A stretch of 64,000 nucleotides of DNA from Acanthopleura granulata (Eukaryota > Mollusca > Polyplacophora > Chitonida > Chitonidae): contig JABBOT010000007.1 in the NCBI GenBank assembly GCA_016165875.1, forward strand, positions 15,899,441 to 15,963,440. Direction: 5' to 3'. A program made the translations under genes and the position numbers. Numbering within the stretch: position 1 is the first letter of the stretch; every line of letters starts with the position of its first letter. This document shows, piece after piece, positions 31,885-45,049 of the stretch. The notes below the pieces were generated by a model. That model ran no database searches and had not been told where the DNA came from. It worked only from the letters and a program-made list of their open reading frames with translations.

Positions 31885-32440
31885 GTAAAGTCGTCTATAC
31901 CTTGCCAGGCGTGATGGAAAGTTTTGACGTCATTTGTTTGTGACAACGACCGCTGACAACGTCTGAAGTCGGCGACGATTTGACGAGAACCACCTCACGC
32001 AGATTTTTTCCCCTCGAATGGTTTGCAATAGTTCCGTTATGGAACAAAACCAGTGCCAAGAATTTACATAATTGAAAACAGTTTACCACATCAATCTGAG
32101 TGATGTAAGAAACGTTCATTGATATCTGACAAAACTGACAACACTTGTGGTTGACTCTCTCAGTTACGCATGAAACAAAATGAAGTTAAATGTAGCGATT
32201 TTTTAGTTTAAGCCCAACATTTTATTTTCCATGAGTGTGAACTCAACCTCCAAAGAGGCAACGCTTGTTTCAGTAAGTAGTTTAGCGTTTAATTTAACCT
32301 AAAACCTAGAAAGTGTCGCCATGCATGCATGCGTGATTCTACAAGAAGATATCTTGTCACTGATGCATTCTGTTCCACCTCCTCCAGCCATGAAGCTGAC
32401 ATTCTTGAATATGGCATTAAATATCAACCAAAATGATTTA
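31885..32440. repeat. Inverted duplicate of 1600-2078
   Basis: The reverse complement of the left flank is readable throughout: CCGCTGACAACGTC, GAAGTCGGC, ACGAGAACCA, TTCCGTTATGGAACAAAAC, CAGTTTACCAC, CACTTGTGGTTGAC, AAGTAGTTT, CATGCATG and ACATTCTTGAATATG/GGC. It forms the upstream part of the duplicated gene segment. Confidence 0.75.
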
Positions 32441-33461
32441 ATTATAGCCCATGAAACCGTATAGAGATTTTGGTTTAACTAAATTGCTTTACTCATAACC
32501 ATCAAGTTTTATGCACTTTAGCATAGACAATGAATTCCGTTTAACTTCTCCTGAAGATCTGTCATGTCAATGGCCGTATACAAGCCATATTAAGGTGATT
32601 TTTAAGGCGGTTATAATGTACGTTTCTACCCCGTTTAACTCAGCTCTTTCATTTACATGTATATAAGGGGCATTTTTGCCCATTAGGAGTGCACACTCCA
32701 ACCATACAATGCAGCTTCTATAGAATTATTGAAAAAGAGATGTGCTGTATTGGTGGATACAAGAGTTGCATAGCCTATAGTGCTGTGAACAAAGAGAGCC
32801 ATATATATTGTACTGTTGCCTAAATGTGTTGTATTGCAGACCAGGTGTATACAACGTCAGATTTTAGGCTGAGTTCTAGAAAAGCAAATATTAAATTTTA
32901 AATCTTTTAAGTGATAAAATAGTGCTTTTCTAATGTTGTAAAATGTTTCACCACGTAATGGTTGTTTTTTAACATTTATAATGGGGAACACAGCACCTAA
33001 AAGTGCTAACTTCAAGAAAGGTGGCGTTAGGTAACAATATATTCTAAGCATGTGGAAAATTGATATTACTCTAAGCCTTTAAAAAGATTTTAACACTATA
33101 AATTGGAACATTTTCCCTATTTCACACACCACTGCATGAATTTTACAATTGGCATTTAAATTAAAATAATATGTAAAATTTCAGTTTTAGTAATAAAGTA
33201 CTTGCATAAAAATGTATTTTATGTCAGTTACTTAACGTCAACATATGTTGTAATGTATCGTCGGCTACATGCATAATAGCCTATTATAGCCTGTATGTAG
33301 AGTAATGTATTGTATAGGATACGTGTACTGAGTGTGTATTGTACACTAGGCATTAGTTGTATTTCGTGTTATATGATATTTTTGTTCATATGGCAGTTTA
33401 TTTTATAACGCATAATAACGTATAATAATCATTTATGCATCGATCCTTTCCTCCATTACAG
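32441..33461. other. AT-rich non-coding part of the duplicated segment
   Basis: No gene seen. Corresponds in position to 821-1600 on the left. Confidence 0.5.
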
Positions 33462-34580
33462 ACTTGACATCAATGAATCTTCCCGTGTCGAGTTTGTTGT
33501 TGACAACAACAAAAACATCCGTCTGGCTGTGACACCCGAGCAGACATCCGGCCAGACACCTCAGCAATTGGACATTCTGCCTGATGTCGGAAAACACAAA
33601 GTTCACTCCAGAAATGGTAAGATTTCATTTTGTGCAGGAAAAGTTTAGGAAAACCGTACTCTATCATTACTCTAGTTGTATAGGAAAACATAAAAATAAG
33701 CCGGTAGCAATGTCGTCACAGTCAGATTTTTGTCCGGTGTGTAAGGGCCATTCCCCACCCCGAAGGTCTCTGTCGCCCGATCCCAGCCAGACGGTCTGTG
33801 CCTCTTACCATCAGACACCGTCTCTTTGAGAAGTATCGTGGTAACCAGTGTACCACCATGGGGTTCGGGGCTATCCTGTCCTCTAATACTCAGCCGATCC
33901 ATACGTGAACCTCACGGGACATGGATACCATCCTTCACTATGACGACGCCCTTCAGAAGGTGCTGTGGTGGTGGACCCCGACTGGAAGTGCTCCGTCCCC
34001 AGGATTGATATCGGGGAAATAGAGCAAGGAGAGGGACGCTGGTACACCATGCCGGTGTCATGCCCAAATGAAGACTGGACCAAGAACAGGGTTCGCTAAG
34101 TCATCAGCAGCGCCTTCAAGTCAGATGAATATTTCAGTAATGTTTACCCTACCGGAAACCTTCATGCGAAGTGTCAGTGGAAACTGCCTTGATCCAAATT
34201 CTCTAACAGAATTACCGGAATGTATTCGTTACCATTGACTACGGGACTGCTGCTATCATCATGGACGACCAGGGCAAACTTCAATACTTTAATTCACACA
34301 GCAATAACAAGGTCGGCTGAAGTCACCCTGACGGAGCTGCTGTTCCTCTCACCTTCGAGAATGTGCGAGATTTCGGCCGGCGCTTGCCCAGAAGGCGGCC
34401 TCGAGATGTTTGTGAAATGTCAGAAGCGAATCATCGCGGTCAGACCGATGAGACTGTCACGCCCTGACATGTCCCGAGGTACCTCGGACCATTTACAGGC
34501 AGCTCAGGTTTGGTATCAAAATGTTACCTTTCAAAGGTTGACTGCATGTGCCTCTCTATATTTTTATATTCTTACATGAA
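33462..34580 (+). pseudogene. Broken cysteine-peptidase-like gene, right copy
   Basis: Inverted paralogue of 1-820. Exon-like block 33462-33616 lies between CCATTACAG and GTAAGATTT and encodes VDNNKNIRLAVTPEQTSGQTPQQ. A second block from about 33750 contains GNQCT (33840-33854), HTWTS-like and HYDD/HYGD-like pieces, then VDPDWKC, GEIEQGEGRWYTMP and VYPTGNLH. A third contains MDDQGKLQYFNSHSNNK (from 34261) and LTFENVRDFGRRL. The Cys of GNQC and the His of NSHS would be the catalytic pair if this is an OTU/C76-like peptidase. That assignment is tentative. Frame changes and stops near 33829, 33880, 34100 and 34190 show decay. Intact relatives elsewhere in the genome are likely. Confidence 0.5.
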
Positions 34581-37500
34581 ACTTAAAGGATTTTATATAC
34601 TACTGTAATAATAACTTTTTACGAAAGTTGATATATATATATATATATATGGGGGGGCGTATGTGGGTTTCTTTATGGGAATGTAATTTATACATATACG
34701 CCAATACTGCGCATCCTTGTTTTCTTGTTTTCTTCTTCTTTTTTTCCGTTTCTTCACCATGCTTATTGCCATTTGTTTTTCACCGCACTCAAAATAATGT
34801 CATGGTACCATGCCACTATCACTTTTTCATTCAAAACGGCTTTGAAGTATATTACACTTGTCTCGCAATTAGAAGGAAAACAACTGATTTAACACTTCTA
34901 CATGGAAAAATGGTGAAGTCGGTAAGGGTAGCGTCACACCGGAAACATATGCCTTCTAGGAGGTGAAAATATCTCGCCCTACATTGGTTAAAACTGATAG
35001 CATGGCAGCACGTTCGATTTTCCCTATGTGGGCATATTTGCTTACTTACTACGATATCTCGGTTATCCTACATCACAAAAATGAAAAGTGAGGTGTTTTG
35101 ACGTTAAATGGGATTCTTGATCTATACATATATACATTTGGTCAAGGGTCCACTTTATGCTGTGAATAGATACCATCGGTTTTGATTATAAATGCTATAG
35201 CTCACACGGAAGGCCTACGGACGAATAGCTTCGATGGAAACACGAATGGCAATTTTGTTGACGAGTTAGAAAATCTGGCGTTTTTTAGTTGAAAGCCCCT
35301 GACGATCGTTGTCGCTCGAGAGAGAAATGCTATCTGGTTTAGTTCTGGCAAAATGAGAAAGTTAATGTACAGGGTAAATATCTGTAATTCTAAGCTGGGA
35401 CAAATGATTCGGATGTCGAATCTAACCTTAAGCTTAGGCATGTCGATATATCCTCAGATGACCGTGAGCAATTGAAGAGTAACCATTGGCATAAATTTGT
35501 CGACCACGAAGAATTGACGTAAACCTCTGAAATTCCTCGCCTTGTGTATATGTAAGGTTGAACTGAGAGTGTTGTGGTGTACATCACACAATGACGAAGG
35601 TGGAGAAAGGAGTGAATTCCCAAGGCTGTCATAAGAAACGCTCCAGTTAATTTCATAAACAAGAAAGCAATTGTAAATGACAAACGGTTGACGAATGATA
35701 AAGATTAGGTAAACGGTATTGTGGCTTTAAGGGGACAACCAACGAGATGTACCCCTTTTTAGCACCTAGATGATGTGGTGAATGATCCGTTAACGCAGCC
35801 TTATCAATCCTCCGGATGGGTCAAGGCAAACATGACAACCGACTTCAGGTTATTTCTTGTTTATGAATAGAGTTTGTCTGATTTTGCCTGTCTTCCAGGG
35901 ATGGCAATATGACCTTTACATCCAACGATCTATTCCATGCTTTTGTTCACATTTAAATACAGATGAATCTCGTCTTTCTTATATCACTGATTGTTTTCTT
36001 TCACATTCTACATGTAATTAAAAGCGCCTGCTGGGTTTAACATTTTTCCGGCGAGTATTTATTCGCGATTTGGACATGTTTGCCTGGGGTAACTATTCCA
36101 GCGTTGGCTGAAGAACTGCCTCAACCATTAACTTCTCGCATTTAAAGTCAAGTCGAAAAGACAAATATACACCTGGCAGGTAGCAGGTGGACGCTCTCAG
36201 CCACCATACGGCCGGATGATTCCTGAGAGTATCAAGGTCCTGTCACAATGCAGATGCGACCCGTTAAGCATAACGCTCAGCCAAATAGCCTACATTCGTT
36301 CGTTCCAGACGATGTCATCATGTCACAGAAACACATTGTACTGTAACTGCCATGTCCGACCAATTATCACGCTGTCGTTGTTTTTCTATCCAAATAAGCT
36401 CTGCTCTGTTATAAGCTTTGCTCGTCGTAAACTGTCTGAAGATCCTGCTGTATTATGTACCTCTGCATGCGCTGAGATAGTGGGTGGAAAATCCCTGATG
36501 CGTTTAAAAATGTGAAAATTAGATTAAGAATAAGATCCAAAGCTCTGATGATCTCGGAACAAGGTATTGCCATCATGTTTTACACAGCGAGATATGTACA
36601 CGCCACGTGCTTGCATATTGCCATCCAAATACGGATAATGAAGTCATGAGGTCGGTGATCGCAAATACTACAAACCATTCAGATTTTAAAACGACTTGAA
36701 GAACATATATATACACGATAAAAAATCCGCATGGAAGATCGAGTATGAATAGACCTGAAGGTTGCAAGTTTAAATCCTGATGTCAGTGACTGGGCCGATT
36801 ATGTTGGGGTTTAATAAGTATCTGTTGTGAGATAGGGAAGTGTCCCCACAGTTTTCCTCGCCATAATCAGCAGTTATATGTGAATTTTGTTTAACTACCA
36901 CCTATAACACAAAGGAAACCACAACAATACACCTACTAGGAGCTGATGACACGAGGTGCATGTAAAATTGGTCAAGCCGTTACTCTCCTGGTGTGGCCAT
37001 TTCGCCGAGGACAGTTGTTTGAGGAAGCAAGTGATGAATTCCAAACACAGTTCAGTCCGTTAACCGTTAAAACAATATCCAAAGTCAAATTCCCAAAGAT
37101 CAGTTTCTGTAATAAAATTAGCGCCTCTTTCTCTTGAAATATATATTATTTTAACGAAAGGTCGTTGCCGGGAAGTAGAAGTAGTGGACAGTTTCCAATG
37201 ATGTCGGAATATTCCTTGCGTTAAATCCAGTACATAGTCAACAACGCTTTATGTTTAAACATTTAATAATACACATTCATATTTGTATTAAAGACAATAT
37301 CCTGCTAAAAGCGAGAAAAAATACAAAAGTACCTTAAGCTCTTATTGCAACTGTTCATTTGAACATAGCGGTAATATTAAAGGTGCTCCGTGTTTTATAC
37401 GCAGGTCTGCCAGCAACCTGCGGATGGGCGCGGGATTCTCCCGCGCTCTGACCGGTTTCCTCCCACCATGATGCTGGCGTAAAACACGTGTCATATATAT

Positions 37501-38336
37501 AAACTAAATAAGTAAATGTTGACACAGATCTTACATACATACAGGTTAAGCGGAATCGGATACATGCTCACGAAGCGGTTTTGGATTATAAAGCTTGAAG
37601 TTTCAGCAGCAATGTTTTACAGGTTTCGGGTAGATTGAAACAGTCGATGATAGAGAGGGCTCTCGCTTCCGCAAGAAGGCCAAATATGTGAATACTATAC
37701 ATGCGGGGGTTTTTTCGGGAATATTACCATCCGTATACGGAGAGTTAACGATATCGATATTAAAGTCGTCTCTCTTGTCATACAATCAACGCAAGAGAAT
37801 TGCAGAAATGAAAACCAGCCACGACAATGCGCGGGTCCTGTGAAGTGCATACCGTGTACAAACTGGTAGGTGGCAAAAGTCTGTCTTGAACTCTGTGTAA
37901 CGTATTAAAAGGCTTCGTGTTCGGTGATGGCGCTTTGATGGCATTAACCCCAAAGAGATTTTTGGTCTGGAAAACATTAAGGCATTGATTTTTAATCGAA
38001 GACCATTTGTTCACCGTCTTCTCCTGTCTCATCTATCAGTCTGCACGCAGTAAGGCTGTGTCGATCGTTCGCTTTCTCCTCAGTCCAAAGCGAGCCCTTT
38101 CCAGGATTGCCAGGGTTTCACTGGGAAATTATATCAAGCGCGGTCGAAATTAGACGACAGCTTCTGATAATTGAATTGTTTGACACATTTCCGATTTCCC
38201 TACATGGGTGTAGAATAACAGCTTCTGTTTTATGCTTAACTGTCTCCTTCGCGATGAAACCGTAAGGTACTCCAAATAGATATCCGTAATATCAGTTTCA
38301 AGAAAATTTAAAACTTAATTACCAACAGGATCAACA
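34581..38336. other. Gene-free stretch
   Basis: No supported gene. Contains an (AT)n tract at 34631-34650 and a SINE fragment at 37404-37516. Weak SINE-like wording also occurs near 36840-36870. Confidence 0.55.
37404..37516 (+). mobile_element. SINE fragment
   Basis: GGTCTGCCAGCAACCTGCGG, CGCGCTCTGACCGG, TTTCCTCCCACCATGATGCTGG, CGTAAAACAC and an AAATAAGTAAAT tail. The TATAAGTGAAATA block is deleted. Confidence 0.8.
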
Positions 38337-39445
38337 ATTATGTTTGTCGTTGGTGATGTAGCTTCGACTCTGACACAGACGGTTGTCCCATGAGAGATAG
38401 CTTTGGCGGTGACAGGTTGTGGCCCAATGAGATGTAACTTTGGTCGTGACACAGGCTGTTGCCCCAGGAGAGATGGCTTTGGTGGTGATAGGCTGTGGCC
38501 CCATCCGAGGTATATCCAACACAGTCTGTAGCCCCATGAGAGGTAGCTGTCGCTGTGGCCCCATGAAAGGTATAGCTTAGGCTCTGACAAGCTGTAGCCC
38601 CATGAGAGGTAGCTCTGGCGGTGACCAAGGGGCTGTGTGCCCCCTGAGAGGTAGCTTAGGTGGGGTCATAGGCTCCATAGGCCCCATGAGCTTAAGCCGC
38701 TGAGAGTTAAATTAGTCGGTCACACAGGTTGTAGCCCAATGAGCTTAAGTGCTGAAACAGGCTGTGGCCCCCTGAAGGATGCCTTCAACATATCCATGGA
38801 TTAAATGTATAAAAGGGATACTCCATGATTATGATGGATTGTAAATTGTGGTACAAATGTGACTACTTTTGTAATCAGCTACTGAAAGAAGCATGTACCT
38901 TGGTGAATAATCGTATGAATGTGTTACCTTATTGAAGTCGCGATACCTTACCTCTATTCTCCCAAAACTTAAACCTCGCGATTGAAAACGATCAGAAAGT
39001 CGTCTCGAATCACAGAGCTCTGGTGTGACTAAGGCTTTAGATGGTGCCACAGGCTGTGATCCTAAGAGAGGTACCTTCGGTGGTGACACAGGCTGTGGAC
39101 CCATGAGAGATAACGTAGGTAGTGACCTTAGGTGCTGACACAGGCTGTGGGCCCATCAGATTTAACTTACGTGGTGACAGGCTGTGAAGCCATGAGAGAT
39201 AGCTTAGGTAGCGAAACAGGCTGTGGACCCATGAGAAATAACTTTGGTGGTGACAAAGGCTGTGCTTCAATGAGAGGTATAGCTTCGGTGGTTAGGCACC
39301 TAAGCTGTGGCCAAATAAGAGGTATTGCTTAGGGCCTGAGGCAGGCTGTGGTTCAATGAGAGGCACAGTTTAGGCGGTGACGCAGACTGTGGCTCCATGA
39401 ACGTAAGCCCTGAAACAGGCTGTAGCCCAAAGAAAGATGCCTTCG
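38337..39445 (-). repeat. ~45-bp minisatellite arrays and flank, minus orientation
   Basis: Two runs (38337-38800 and 39025-39445) of the reverse-oriented unit, themes AGGCTGTGGCCCCATGAG and GAGAGATAGCTTTGGTGGTG. They are separated by 38840-39020, which matches 23540-23730 in inverse orientation (e.g. GGGAGAATAGAGG, CGATTATTCACCAAGGTAC on the minus strand). Confidence 0.75.
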
Positions 39446-40634
39446 GCCTCTCCATAAAAGCGACACTCTTTGATTCTGGTATGTCCAATATTTGGTATGA
39501 CAACAAGCATTTTAACTCAAAATGGTTTGTAAACAGTGCACAGCTAAGACTGCACGATATTACAGATATTTATGTCAAAGTGATTTTCGTTCAAGTAATG
39601 AAAGTGGACATATAGTGTGCAACAATATATATACACCAAACAAAAAAAGTAAGCCATAGGTATCACCGAAAAATAATTCAATAATTCAATGGCATTTTGA
39701 AAGCCGAGAAGACGGCATTCCAGTGTGGGAGGAGGCCTTTATCGGACACTTCACTCAGAGTAGCCATGTTGTAGAAACCATAATGGACTGGGCTAATCCG
39801 TCGGCCTTAAAACGTCACGTGATACTTTGGCTCAGGTCACATTGCCCTAGGTCTTGACTGTTAGTGGTGGTTGTTATAATGAACGGGCAATAAAACGGAA
39901 TATGAGATTATTTTAAGCATTCAATTGAAGTACTTTGGTCCAACAGGGCAGTCATAAATTTATGCCTAATTAACAATGGCTACCGTGTACATTGCTCACG
40001 TACTGAGCAGGAAACTGCAGTAAGTTGGCAAGACAATCGCCTCGAGACAGCCTGAAAGTGGGGAGATTTTATGGTACAATCTCTCATTATTGGGTAACGA
40101 AGTCAGATTTATAAATGATATGTCTTCCCAATATCGTCATAAAAAATTAGTTCTAAATATCATGCTATGTGCTGGGATATTCCTCGATGTCTATAGCTAG
40201 TTAATGTTGACACCTAGGCATGCAGGCGGAGGCGATGCTACGAGTAGGGCCGCTGTGAGGCATTCGACACAAATTCCGAACTCGGCAGTTTGAAAACAAA
40301 TCAAAGGTGAAACTTTTGAATTTTGTATCTGGCGGTTTGGTTTTTATTTTGTATTTTTTTAATTTCTGGCCTGGTCACATACATTGTTACGAACCCCGTT
40401 CTTGAAGTATTGTAAGATACTTTTTTATTTGCTGTAACCGGGTCAGTGTCTGACCTACATTTTTTCCTTTGTGTACTTCTGTGTTTATGCGTTCCGTGTC
40501 ATTGTACATAGATCGTACATTCTGGAAAGATGTACTCATGTGGTAAACATGTTCACGAACAAACTCTCCCGAATTTTCTTTACGTTAGTCTATAAGTATG
40601 AGCGACGAAGTTGTTAAGCTCACAGTCATTTTAC
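39446..40634. other. No recognised gene
   Basis: AT-rich DNA without a supported ORF or repeat. Confidence 0.5.
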
Positions 40635-41060
40635 TTATGTACATTTGAGAGCAAATTAACTCTCGGCCACTTGGAAGGATTTGTTGGGATTGGAGAGGCT
40701 TTCGTGCCATTCGACAATTTTGTCCATTTTTCCGTACGTAGCACTTTGTGAGCTAGTGTTTCGTTACTTGCTGTTTTGTTTGAGACGTTATTTTGAAACT
40801 TGTTTCGTTCGTTGTCTCTTTGTGCGATTGCGCACATTTCATCCCAGTTTACCCTGAAAGTGACTTGGTGTATATTTCCCAGGACTGAAACATACAACCC
40901 GTTCGCCCAAGAAAGTTGCTCCTTGCCGGGGAGTTGGATATATACCATCGTCGGCGTGTCCTGCCCACCGCTGTTCGTCACTTACAGGACTGTCACCCTT
41001 CGATTTGAGAATACCCAAGGCCTCTATATTTACGCCGACTGACTTGCTTTTGGAAGCCGG
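40635..41060 (-). pseudogene. Coding-like fragment with open frame, paralogue of 27956-28370
   Basis: A minus-strand frame (40981-40631) of 116 codons contains GGQDTPTMVYIQLPGK, YVSVLGNIHQVTFRVNWDEM and AQRDNERNKFQNNVS. It has no stop, while the paralogue at 28 kb has several. An overlapping frame (41276-40839) contains SPVSDEQRWAGHADDG, which is also shared, so one frameshift near 40950 may separate two real halves. Not recognised. A fragment of a duplicated gene or an unlisted mobile element are both possible. Confidence 0.4.
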
Positions 41061-42079
41061 AATATTCCATCCGGATTTGGACGCTGTCAACAGAAAGAGA
41101 CTATATATACATTTTTGTATATATGTATCGAACTTAGTCAAGCGTCTCAGTGTTTCTTTGTTTGAGCTTGTGTGAGGCCTATCGCTGTCGGAGACTTGAA
41201 AAAGCCATATGTTTTTCCTTTCCGATAGTGGTACCCTTACATTCAGTTGTATGTAATTTTGGAACATCGTTTTCAAATTATTACCGATGGTGTAGGGGAG
41301 CTCCGAGGCAATATGACTTCACATTAGGTGGCTACCATGGCCGCAAAATTGCGTCACCAAAGGAGTAGCTGAATTGTTGCAATTCTATGTAATTTATTCT
41401 GCTTGATAAGCGTTGTAGAATTTTTAGAACACGTCTGGAAAACATTTTTGGGAATTATTTCATGTTTAGTGGCTGACTTCACTCCAAAAAAAGGCAGATA
41501 AGCATAAAAATACAACCTGTTATTCAACACGTAAACAGGAGGAAACAGGAGCTATGTCAAAGAATTCAGTTATCAACTCTCGCCTGATTTTGACGCCGCG
41601 AGATATAACTTCCCAGTGAGAATCTTCCAAGCCTGCAAAGAAGTCGTGTTGGACTGAAGAGAAAGTGACAGGAGGACACAGCCTTACTGCATGCAGAATG
41701 ATAGATGAGGCAGGGGAAGACAGTCGACAAAATGGTCTCTGTTTAAAAAGATGGATGTTCTCGAAACCAAAATTGTGTTAGAGATTAAAGCTCCCAAACC
41801 GTCTTCACCTAACACGAGGCCTTTGATTCCCTTCTACAAAGATGATGATAGACTGTTTTTCGGAGTGTATTTAGCCTGACATGTTATCGTGGCCAGTTTC
41901 GTTGCTGTGAGAAAGCTGCATGTGGTAATATGCATTCATCTAGTATTCGTCTTCCGCAAAATAGCGGCACTTCAGAAGGCTATTAAACCTCTCCAGCACT
42001 TTAACGTATCTGTTGCCACATCTGAAGTATACAGCCTCTGTACAGTAGGCCTTATTGCTTAAGTCATTTTAGGACTAAG

Positions 42080-42230
42080 GTGGTTAGCGCCTCAGTGCAG
42101 CGCAATGACCCATGATCCCCTCATCAGTTTGGCTTCCTCTCCAGTCGTTCGCCTGAAGGCCCTTCCCGGTCTCCTATCTCCATAATGCTGGCGTCGTATA
42201 AGTGAAATACTCTAGAGTACGGCGTGTTAA
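42080..42230 (+). mobile_element. SINE fragment
   Basis: GGTTAGCGCCTCAGTGCAGC, CAATGACCCATGA, GGCTTCCTCTCCAGTCG, CATAATGCTGGCGTCGTATA and AGTACGGCGT. The middle is shortened. Confidence 0.8.
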
Positions 42231-44701
42231 AATCCGAATGGTTTGTAGTACTTCCAATTGCCACCTGTATGTCAAAAATTATCCCATATGGACAGCAACA
42301 TGCCAGCATATGCATGGCGCACACGTTTGTTTTTATGCTCTGTGCCGAGATCCTTAAAGCCAACGTCTCCATTGCCCTTGGGCTTAACGCTACAACGAGA
42401 TGCTTTTAGGGTGATTAAAACACACTGTGCGGAGATACAAATTATGAATCATTTACAACAGATATAATTATTTACTTATAGAGTTACAGATCATCTCCAG
42501 AATCATAATTATTCAAACATCGCTGTTTCTTTAGTTTACTTTAAACTGACAGAACCGAAATATTTAAACAGCAATGTGTCCAATAATTCGTAAACGTTCA
42601 TTGGTTTGTGAACTAAACACATATTAGCTAATTTGGCGGGAAAGTGATAGTACTATTTAACTATTCTTGTAATGAGAAGGCCGTAACTGCATATGCGATG
42701 TCATATGTATATGTGATACACAGTCGAACACCCAGCTTATTCTATCCACAATATCAGCATAGTAGGAATGCCGACTTGTCAGCTGTGTATTAAACTATGG
42801 TGAAACCATGGCTAATTCAAACGATTTTATAGAGCGCTGAACGCAGATGCAAAGGGAAATGTATGCCGACAGAGATATAAAACAAAACAAAACAGACAGC
42901 TAAAAGTAAAGTTAATTCCCAGTTAATCTTAAGTCTTTTAGCTGTCTTGTCAGAAGCTGTGTCACAAACCGGTTTTCTGTGGTATTACGTTGATGGTTGA
43001 CAAAACAACAATCTTTGTGGTTTGCACAGCATCCTTAGCCATGTGGCACTGTCAACACCCGGAGTTGGCTCCACATCCACATATCTGACCTCAGACTGGT
43101 ACCTTGTGGGATTCAGATGGTCCTAATATTACACCTCAGCTAGAGAGCGAACTATTTCCGGTGAAATATTTTATAACATTAATCCAAAGCCTTTCAAGGC
43201 TTTTCTGTAAACACGAAGCGCTCCACCTGGGGACCACTGTGAGACAGGTCTTGTCTAATATAGAATGCTTCGGTAAATGTGACAACAACTAGTGTTTTCG
43301 GCTTCCATGTGCATCTGCTAATTGATGATCTGGCTGTCTGAAAGTTAAGTTATAGATGTTAACTGAGTTTTGGGACTATTTTGCTTAACATTACATTTTT
43401 TTATCCTCGGGTTGGTGTGTGTCATATCCTCAGTCAGATTGGTATTGATGTGTCTAATATCCTCGGATTGGCGTTGTCGCGTTTAATATTTTTGCATTGG
43501 CGTTACCGTGTCTATTGTTTCAGGAATGAAGTTTGCATGATAATTGTGAGACACCTTCAGGATGTAACAAAAAATACTGTGGAAACAGAGTTTATCCCCG
43601 AACCTGCAGCGAATGAAGTGTATGTTGTACGTCGCTGTCGATGTGGTACGTCGATGTGGAACAATGAGCAGACATGATGGTTTAAATATTTCAGTATTCG
43701 TGACAAACTATAAGGCTACAGTGGGTATTTTAACCTTGCTCATGTAGGCTAAATAATAAAATGATAGCATCTCAGGGACAAGCCGAATTGATCGTTGTTC
43801 TCTTTAAAAACAGCAGTGATATGCGCAGTCGTCCAATGCAGAAACAAAGCGGCAAAGATTCCCCATTGTTTTTTATATGAACGATCATACTTCTCACAGT
43901 GCACGATCCCCAGTCAGCGTGCGTTTTACATCACTTCCCTCTCAAACGTAGCTAATTTTGCACAGAAACTTTGAACTGGACGCCAAGGCCACTAAGGTTA
44001 CCCTAAAGCGACAGTTAATGATGTCAGAAAAAGATATATATATTTCAACCGCAGCCTCCTCTAATTGCAAGCCGTTAAAGGTTAGGCTAAATTTGAACAC
44101 AATGGCTTCTGTCCATCGGGGTCGAAAGATTAAACCTGTCTAGTAGTAGAAAGGATTTAAGACCAACGTGTGCTATTAGGTGTATGGTAATTGATACCAA
44201 CACGCCACATAAAAATAATTTTAAAAGGAATAGAGAAAAGAAAACCTTGCACATTTTTGATGCTGTCTCTGCATCATTTGTAAATGCAGACTATTATTTA
44301 CACAAATTATACATATGTAACGGTTGGCAAACAGTGTAAGCTTGGCTTAATGTTTCTTGTGCAAAATAAAGCTTACAGCAAAAAATTGCAATGTTGATAA
44401 TTTTATGTCTTTACCAGTTACATTATTTGAGAAGGAATATAAGCATTTTTCACAGATAAAGACCTCGCATGGACGACCATCTCTTCCAGTCTTGAATGTA
44501 AAGCAGGACAGCAGATCTTCAAACAGCTTACAGCAAATAGAGTTAATTTATGATGATAAAAACACCTTCACTCGTACACCGGGCAAAGACGAGAGGCCTC
44601 TAAATCTGTTTGGTAAACGTTAGATCTGGAGTTCAATCCCGAATCAAGTCATACCACGACATCGGTAGTCTTGGTGCTACCTCGCTTGGAGCTTGGCTTA
44701 A

Positions 44702-45049
44702 GAGGAACAGACCACATTTTGACGTCACGGATTATTTTTGGTCGCTAAACATGCTGTAACTGTTATGTTTCCACATTGAATATAGATATAGGTGTTGCAC
44801 TACATATATATTCACGTAGAACGTAGACATATATCAATCAAGGATGCTTTGCAGCTAAAGAAGATCTGTGGCACCACTGTGCTTCAATATGGTCCATAAA
44901 GTCCACCCTAGCAACTCACTCTTCACCTCCATGTTAATCACTGTAAAAAAATAAGTCAAAAAATAATGATGGCCAAATTTGGAATCGGAACGAAATTTCC
45001 TTTCAGATGATGTGCACTTTCTAATAATGTGGTCTGTTCTTGTAAGAGG
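44702..45049. mobile_element. Candidate MITE
   Basis: Inverted ends GAACAGACCACATT (about 44706) and AATGTGGTCTGTTC (about 45028). TAAGAGGA occurs just outside or at the left end and again right after the right end, resembling an 8-bp target duplication as made by hAT transposons, although five extra bases (TCTTG) separate it from the right arm. No ORF. Confidence 0.45.
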
